From: Trichomonas tenax
Taxonomy: Eukaryota > Parabasalia > Trichomonadida > Trichomonadidae
Length of the DNA stretch: 64,000 bases
NCBI GenBank assembly: GCA_023091735.1
Contig: JALKBU010000001.1
Location: 124,001-188,000 of the forward strand
Direction of reading: 5' to 3'
The notes under the pieces are model-generated. The model was not told where the DNA came from and searched no databases. It worked only from the letters and a program-made list of their open reading frames with translations. The first letter of the stretch is position 1; each line of letters opens with the position of its first letter. The position numbers and the translations under genes are program-made. Below are positions 58,558-64,000 of this stretch, piece by piece.

Positions 58558-59539
58558 GGGTCTGCTATGGCCAAATATAGGCTCTCAAAATATTCTATGA
58601 GCTTGTCTAAAAAACGTATTTCCCACAATTTGATGTAGCTCAAGATAGAGAGATCTAGATTTACAATGATATTCGATTCTTTGCACATAGCATATCAGAG
58701 GGGATTTATTAATATCTCTCGTTTAAAAATCAATCAAAACTTTAAAACCATGGACTTTGAAAAAAAAAAATCTTGATTTTTTTTTTAAAAATCACGATTT
58801 AGGTGAAAATCTAAAACTTGTTTTTCTTGCATTAATGTATTTATTGATCATCAGTTAGCAGCATTTTAGTAATAAAAGTACAAAACATAAAAGAATAAAA
58901 AAAAATGTTAAAAACTTGAATATTTCTCGATTTCAAAATAAAATTTCCATTGTTTGAAGCATTTTAATCATTGTATTACCAAAATTTATTGAAAATATAT
59001 GAATTTTGCGACGAAAACACGCAAATTGTAATATGAATATAAATTTCACAACAATGCTCTGTAGTATGAATATTAAACATGAAAACAAATTATCGAATTG
59101 AAATTCAAAAAACTTTTTTTGAATCTCAGCTTCTCCATCAAGAATATGATTGTATGTTAGTTGAATCCACTTATTATTAATATTAGTTCATGATAATATT
59201 CGCAAATGGTAACTTTAAGATCTATGCAATGAAATTTTAGGGTTCACTTGTTTATTTTGCTACTTTACCATTACCAACGTATTCATTAGCATATAGGCAT
59301 TCAAATATCCATTAAAATATTAAATGATTACGCCTTTTTCCTAGAAGATACTAATGATATTGTTAAAAAGTTAAAATTAAGCCGTGATACTTCACACAAT
59401 TATTCCTTAGTATGAGGGGAAACAAAATCAAGAAGGTTGTTTTTTAGTGAATTTTTAACATTTTCTTGTTTAGCTAAAATAAGTGAAAAATACACCAAAA
59501 AGTGAAGGACGATACAGGAAGCTTGGCCATAGCGGACCC
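58558..59539. mobile_element. 982-bp non-autonomous DNA element with TTAA duplication
   Basis: The element starts GGGTCTGCTATGGCCAA and ends with the complement of GGGTCCGCTATGGCCAA: 17-bp terminal inverted repeats with one mismatch. Both sides are flanked by TTAA (58554-58557 and 59540-59543), the target duplication of piggyBac and Kolobok transposases. There is no open frame inside, only AT-rich DNA with a small dyad near 58755-58800, so it depends on a transposase elsewhere. Kolobok-type or piggyBac-type origin cannot be decided from the ends alone. Confidence 0.85.
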
Positions 59540-59723
59540 TTAATAAAAACAAATATTTATTGATACATTTTTATTCAATATTTTTTTTATTTTAAATTCA
59601 CTTTCAAAATGTCTTTGTAAAAAAATTTAATTTGATAAATATAACCGAAAACACGCATGCTTTAAATACAAATCATCTCCTCACTTCACAAACTACTTTT
59701 GAAAATTGATACAAATATTCAAA

Positions 59724-59926
59724 CTTTGCATCAGAACATACCCGAAATGCTAACATTAGGTCTGATTTGGTGCAAAGAATGCCTACAAACTCGTTCAGGA
59801 CGAAATTGGCTAAATTTAGCTAAATTATTCAAATTCCGATTTCGTCCTGGAGTGGCAAAAACTAGCTGCGACTGTCTCAAAGACACCATGAGGATCCATC
59901 CTCATGCTGTCTTTAAGATAGTCGCA
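59724..59926 (+). ncRNA. Three consecutive hairpins followed by a T-run: candidate structured RNA
   Basis: Hairpin 1, 59724-59777: CTTTGCA/TGCAAAG with CAGA/TCTG inside. Hairpin 2, 59796-59849: a 14-bp stem CAGGACGAAATTGG with CCGATTTCGTCCTG including one G-T pair, and a palindromic GCTAAATTTAGC in the loop. Hairpin 3, 59867-59926: nearly perfect, TGCGACT/AGTCGCA, AAAGACA/TGTCTTT and ATGAGGAT/ATCCTCAT with tiny bulges. ATTATTTTTTT follows. The sizes (54, 54, 60 nt), even spacing and terminal T-run suggest an RNA, possibly Pol III-made; a decayed foldback transposon is the alternative. It does not match tRNA, snRNA, SRP or RNase P features that I know. Confidence 0.4.
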
Positions 59927-60091
59927 ATTATTTTTTTATGAAGTCACTTTTGGAGTCACACCCTTTTTATTATATGTCAGATTCATCCGTCAAATTTGAC
60001 ATGTAAAGTATCGCTTTTCGTTTGACGGAATATTATACTATATGCAACATCCTTTGAAATAAAATTTTGTAGATATAAAATATTTATTGTA

Positions 60092-61072
60092 ATGGAGTTT
60101 GATTCCCCTGAAATATCGATACAACTCCTCCAAACGATTGGACTCCCTTGGAGCCCTTTCGCGATGTCCTTCAACTCTCTATTTTCGCAACAAAAGAGGC
60201 TCCTTATCTGTTCGTTTGAGAAAGAAATGGAAAATCAAATACAATGCTATCGATTCAATGGTGAATCAATAATGGCAGAAGCGATAACAAATGTCGATTA
60301 CCCCATTGTTTCATGCCAATTCTCGCCAGTTGGCTCTCAAGATCAAACAGACGTTTTTATCACGTGCGGGAGCTCTCTAAACCTATGGCACGTGCAGCAA
60401 GGTGCTATAGACCTCATCGCTGACATGTCAATATCACCAGACAACAGCCCTCTCACAGGAATTGATTGGTCAACTTATGATGAGACAAAAGTCATTTGCT
60501 GCAGTACAGACTGTTCTGCCACGTGTGTAGACGTATCGATAGCACAACCTACAACGAGAATTATGGCACATGACCATCAAATTCACGATATCAAATTTGT
60601 TGGATCAACACCAACATTCGTTACATGCGGTTTCGACGGTTCAATGAGATTCTTCGACATAAGGGAACTCGAATCATCTGTTATTTATTACCAAACAGCT
60701 TTGCCATTGATGAGATGCGCGATTTCTCCATATGATGCAACGAAAATTGCCGCTTTTTCATATAATTCACAGTGCGTTGTTATAATAGATACAAGGCAGC
60801 CAGGAATTCCCGTTTCTGTTATAAAGCATCATGATGGCAACGTGAGTTCTATTTCATGGGGTTTATCATTTGATGATCTCCTTCTTTCATCGAATATGAA
60901 TGGGCATGTTTACTCTTCAACAGTTCTCAATCAAGATCCTGAACCTCCTGTTTATATTTCATATTCATGTGATAATATGATACAATCAATTGCAAATCAG
61001 CGCTCTTATTGCACAATAACAACTCCAAAGACATTATCACTGCTGAAGATTGCATCAGTTAAGAATTATTAA
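60092..61072 (+). CDS. WD40 protein of the WDR68/DCAF7/TTG1 family
   Basis: 326 residues from an ATG. Blade sequence follows DCAF7 closely: ITCGSSLNLWHVQQG, NSPLTGIDWSTYDETKVICC, AHDHQIHDIKFVG, FVTCGFDGSMRFFDIRELES, VVIIDTRQPGIPVSVIKHHD, GNVSSISWGLSFDDLLLSS and a final TLSLLKIASV blade. The MRFFDIRELESS and VIxDxRxP motifs are especially typical. Family members are scaffolds for DYRK and other kinases and for CUL4-DDB1. The length (~340 in animals) fits. A hairpin (CCGTCAAA/TTTGACGG) lies ~70 bases upstream at about 59990-60030. Confidence 0.88.
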   Translation: MEFDSPEISIQLLQTIGLPWSPFAMSFNSLFSQQKRLLICSFEKEMENQIQCYRFNGESIMAEAITNVDYPIVSCQFSPVGSQDQTDVFITCGSSLNLWHVQQGAIDLIADMSISPDNSPLTGIDWSTYDETKVICCSTDCSATCVDVSIAQPTTRIMAHDHQIHDIKFVGSTPTFVTCGFDGSMRFFDIRELESSVIYYQTALPLMRCAISPYDATKIAAFSYNSQCVVIIDTRQPGIPVSVIKHHDGNVSSISWGLSFDDLLLSSNMNGHVYSSTVLNQDPEPPVYISYSCDNMIQSIANQRSYCTITTPKTLSLLKIASVKNY

Positions 61073-61531
61073 CTATTTTATTCGATTGTTTTTCAATATA
61101 TTATACACTTTATCTTTCTGTTTGATTAAATTATATGTATTGTTTTGTTTTGGTATAATCGTTCATTTTTTTTCACCAAAACTTTTATCACAAATTTGAG
61201 CTTAATATCATAAACCAATGACATTGATGACTTCTCTTGATAGAAGTTTGAATATTTTAATCTAATTCAATTAAAACCTTATATATAAATGATTACAGTC
61301 CTGTAATCGAGAAAAAGAATGATTGAAGGAATGTGACTTAACAATAAAACAAGATCTTGGCTTGCCATTGAAAATATAATATCTTTAGAGATTAAATATC
61401 AACATAATTCAATTTCTAAGAGATCTGAAAAACCATTATCGAGATATAATGAATCAAAATTCTTTACATCAAAAATATTTGACATGTAAATAATTTAATT
61501 TATAAATATAATTTACGTTAATAAATATTTA
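61073..61531. other. Intergenic region
   Basis: About 460 AT-rich bases between two plus-strand genes with nothing identifiable. Confidence 0.5.
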
Positions 61532-62902
61532 ATGACTGATTTTGAGCTTCCTATCACAGAACCAGTTGTTCCGAGGCTCAGTATTCGGTCAGCGAGACAG
61601 CCCAATCCTTTCAAAATACGTCCTGAGGAATTAGAGTTCGAATCTGCAGCTTTAGAATCAGATCGTATTAAAACTGAGCGACGAAACTACCTCAAACAGT
61701 CATTTGTCGACAGAGCGAAGCTTCTACAGCCTAAAGTACCTCTCAGACAATACAGTCCACGTGTAAATCACAAATCTAGTCCTGTTTCAGCACGCGTTTT
61801 CAACAAAGAAGAATACCAAAGGAGACAGAGACTGGACGTAAAGGTCGCTGAGAAGAGAGATATTTACTTGATTCAGCTGATATTGAACAAGAAAGGGAAG
61901 AATCTCGATCAACTTCTTCAACAAATCGAAGATGAGAAGGAAATGGTCGATGTTCTTGAGAACAAAATCATAGAGGAGTCTCACCAGTGCCAGAGGGAGT
62001 CAGACAGAATAGAATTGGAGCTCCAAAAAGGAAGAAAACAGGCTGAAATGGCAACACAAGCAAGAGTTGACATTGAAAAGGTTCTTCATAAGCGCGACAA
62101 TAACAATGGCATATTGCAAACAGAAATATCGAAAAAAGAAGAAAATTTGGAAAATTATCAATTATATCATGAATTTCTTTTGCAAGTTAAGCCAGATAAC
62201 ATGGAGTTAGAGGATATGTTCAAAGATTCAGACATTCTTATTAAAATCATTGATAATGAAGAAAGAGATAATTTATTCCTTCAACAGCAGCTCGATATTC
62301 TTGAAGACATGGAAAGCAGAGGCAACACATCATCAGAAACACAATTGCATGACTTAAAAGCACACATTGAAAAATTAGAAACTAGAATCAACAAAAATGT
62401 TGTTCCTGTGCTTAAAGCTTATGAAGAAGCTCCAGAAAATCAGCGGCAAGATGACGAAGACCAGAATGATGTTAAGCGTGAGCCAACAGAGTTAGAATAT
62501 TTATCTGCAAGAGTTATGAAGTTGTTTTTTGATTGTTTCAAGAAAACTGCTGCTTTGACTCCTCTTGAAGCGTTAGAAAGGATTGAAGCACAGTTAGAGG
62601 AATTCTATAGAGAAAGCGATCGTGTCAATCCAGAATTCATCAGAGAAAAACAGAATATCATCGATGAATCAAGGAAAGAAGCGATTAGGAAACAAATTAT
62701 TGTTGACCGCGAAAGAATGCTCTTAGAAAAGAAGCAGCATGCTTTAGAGAGAGCTACAAGGCCTGTTAAGAAGCGCGTTGGAAGGAAGCTGATGGAAAGA
62801 AGCCTTCCGAACAGGCAACAGAAGAAATCTGACGAACAAATACTTCTTCAACAAATGGAGAAAGAACGCGTTCAAAAATTGCTTTATGGTCCTGATGAAT
62901 AA
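61532..62902 (+). CDS. CFAP100/MIA1-like axonemal coiled-coil protein (DUF4200)
   Basis: 456 residues from an ATG. An N-terminal NPFKIRPEELEFESAALESD motif resembles the NPF...LP-D opening of CFAP100 (CCDC37). The DUF4200 coiled coil spans about 100-235: EKRDIYLIQLILNKKGKNLD, QLLQQIEDEKEMVDVLENKI, DIEKVLHKRDNNNGILQTEI, then SKKEENLENYQLYHEFLLQV, where YxxYxxFL is the family's signature. A second coiled coil follows after ~260. In Chlamydomonas this protein and CFAP73 form the modifier-of-inner-arms complex that tethers dynein f/I1. Presence supports motile flagella. Confidence 0.78.
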   Translation: MTDFELPITEPVVPRLSIRSARQPNPFKIRPEELEFESAALESDRIKTERRNYLKQSFVDRAKLLQPKVPLRQYSPRVNHKSSPVSARVFNKEEYQRRQRLDVKVAEKRDIYLIQLILNKKGKNLDQLLQQIEDEKEMVDVLENKIIEESHQCQRESDRIELELQKGRKQAEMATQARVDIEKVLHKRDNNNGILQTEISKKEENLENYQLYHEFLLQVKPDNMELEDMFKDSDILIKIIDNEERDNLFLQQQLDILEDMESRGNTSSETQLHDLKAHIEKLETRINKNVVPVLKAYEEAPENQRQDDEDQNDVKREPTELEYLSARVMKLFFDCFKKTAALTPLEALERIEAQLEEFYRESDRVNPEFIREKQNIIDESRKEAIRKQIIVDRERMLLEKKQHALERATRPVKKRVGRKLMERSLPNRQQKKSDEQILLQQMEKERVQKLLYGPDE

Positions 62903-62996
62903 GTTATATTTGTATAATATTTGTTTGAATAAATGTTATTGTAATATATATAGATAGTTTTATAACAAGACAAGTAATAAAATAAACAAATTATTG

Positions 62997-64000
62997 TTAA
63001 AGATTAAGGCTTCCATCATCTGCTTGATTTTTGTTTGTTATTTCATCTTCTTCAATATTAATAACGAGATGATCTGTTGGTGAATCATTAAGCGGTGTCG
63101 GTACAGATTCGTGTATGTTGTCAGCGGGATTCTCTAATTCTCTGAGATGACGATTGTTGGCCAATCCATCAAACCGAAATTCCGAACGATACCCACAGCA
63201 AAACAATCTTATGTTAATGAACTTGAATATGACGAGGAATATAAATATGGTCAAGAATACACCAATAATTTCAAGGAGGGACTCTTGAACTTTGCCGATT
63301 TCCTGCGAAAAACTGATGCATTTTTCATCACGTGTTTTGTTCCATTTTGTTACATTATTGATATCTCTATCATCTATTTCGTGTATTATTTCTGTTGAAC
63401 ATGTATGATGCTGAACAGAAATGTTCAATGTTGTGATTTGAACATTCAACTTGAATGAATGTTTCTGTGATAATTCAAGTCTAATGAAAAATGGTTTTGA
63501 CATCATTACAGAGCATACAGTGGCATTAATACAAGATTTTGCAGGTTCATTGTGATTTATCGAGTCATCTGTATAAAATTCAGCAGTGAACAAGTGCTTT
63601 CTGCTATTGGTATTCATTGTGATATATCGTTTGTGCGATGTTTCAGTGAAAAATATGCAAGAAGCTGAATTATTTATAGAATCGACACCAAACTTATAGG
63701 ATAAACCGTAGTTGTGAATGAGTCCGTTCGAGTTACATATGCTTGATGGAACAATCCATTGAAGAAAATTTTGTTTTAATTCTGATTGCAAAACTAATGG
63801 AGAATCAGAACACGAGAAATATTTTGTGCTCAATTTTATGTTGTATTTCGTCAGATTTTGGAGATAACCACGTTTTGCTGTAATGGTGTAGAAAGGGTAC
63901 GATTCTCTGAATGTAAAAACGCTGGAATTGTAAGAATTTAGGACGTAGTCCTGATTCGGGTGAACAGTGATGTGGTAGAATCCAGGCCTGACATACGCCA
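62997..64000 (-). CDS. Single-pass membrane protein, 5' end outside window
   Basis: The frame stays open from 62997 to the right edge. The first candidate start inside is a TTG near 63833 with coding-like sequence before it (FYHITVHPNQDYVLNSYNSS), so the true start lies beyond 64000. The extracellular part has scattered Cys and NxS/T sites (SASCIFFTETSH, SCINATVCSVMM). One helix at about LLEIIGVFLTIFIFLVIFKF is followed by CC and an acidic ~65-residue tail. It is a type I-like surface or endosomal protein; family not recognised. Confidence 0.7.
   Translation of the reverse strand, partial: AYVRPGFYHITVHPNQDYVLNSYNSSVFTFRESYPFYTITAKRGYLQNLTKYNIKLSTKYFSCSDSPLVLQSELKQNFLQWIVPSSICNSNGLIHNYGLSYKFGVDSINNSASCIFFTETSHKRYITMNTNSRKHLFTAEFYTDDSINHNEPAKSCINATVCSVMMSKPFFIRLELSQKHSFKLNVQITTLNISVQHHTCSTEIIHEIDDRDINNVTKWNKTRDEKCISFSQEIGKVQESLLEIIGVFLTIFIFLVIFKFINIRLFCCGYRSEFRFDGLANNRHLRELENPADNIHESVPTPLNDSPTDHLVINIEEDEITNKNQADDGSLNL

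Noticed and set aside
59699..59941. 80-codon plus-strand frame over the hairpin triplet
   Set aside because: No ATG (begins TTG), no family resemblance, and the strong pairing of the DNA explains its composition better than coding.
1..64000. Spliceosomal introns
   Set aside because: I found no GTAYGT ... ACTAACACACAG type pair, and all conserved genes are continuous. The frame breaks in relics have no such flanks.
1..64000. CRISPR arrays, bacterial operons, ribosome binding sites
   Set aside because: No regularly spaced repeats; the gene set is eukaryotic.

Overview
Organism. The window is AT-rich, densely packed, eukaryotic nuclear DNA. The genes are uninterrupted single open frames that use standard stop codons. 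Several features point to an anaerobic flagellated parabasalid (trichomonad, Trichomonas or Tritrichomonas type): a pyruvate:ferredoxin oxidoreductase (PFOR) relic, an Ind1/Mrp-like ATPase that starts with a hydrogenosome-type presequence, an axonemal inner-arm protein (CFAP100 family), relics of beta-helix (PMP-like) and glycine-rich surface proteins, and initiator-like TCACT(T/A) motifs just upstream of start codons. The species assignment is inference; no rRNA marker is present.

Layout. 1-4.6 kb: the 3' part of a BAR-PH-ArfGAP-ankyrin gene, a coiled-coil gene and the PFOR relic. 4.6-11.5 kb: mostly non-coding DNA with coding debris, plus a proline-rich protein and a single-pass Cys-rich surface protein. 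11.5-23.9 kb: housekeeping genes, namely an importin-like karyopherin, an NTF2-like protein, a type I DnaJ with a CaaX end, the Ind1-like ATPase and a PMS2/MutL protein. 24-30.8 kb: two related inverted-repeat elements. A carries a frameshifted fibre-like gene and B is a derivative with replaced interior. Between them lie a beta-helix relic, a divergent PRMT and an ARM-repeat protein. 31-41 kb: a PROPPIN-like protein, a tRNA-Asp relic, IFRD-like and other relics, ribosomal protein uL30, a Rab, a BET-like bromodomain protein and a glycine-rich relic. 41-57.4 kb: a HEAT solenoid, AP-1 gamma, VPS26C, a beta-barrel candidate, a TMEM43-like protein, a METTL13/EEF1AKMT4-like methyltransferase and Spt5. 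57.4-60.1 kb: a non-coding block with foldbacks, a 982-bp TTAA-flanked element and three consecutive hairpins ending in a T-run. 60-64 kb: a WDR68/DCAF7 homologue, the CFAP100-like gene and a membrane protein cut off by the right edge.

How the parts relate. Vesicle traffic is well represented (ArfGAP, AP-1 gamma, Rab, VPS26C, PROPPIN-like), as are nuclear transport (importin, NTF2-like) and organelle-related functions (Ind1-like, beta-barrel, farnesylated DnaJ). There are no operons. Genes lie in both orientations with short spacers; the shortest clear case is about 33 bp and contains a TGTCACTTTT motif. That motif, or its TGACACTTT(T/A) variant, recurs within about 35 nt of eight minus-strand starts in either orientation, and is also embedded in the inverted repeats of elements A and B. 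The most unusual content is the A/B element family with its fibre-like cargo, followed by the hairpin cluster at 59.7-59.9 kb.
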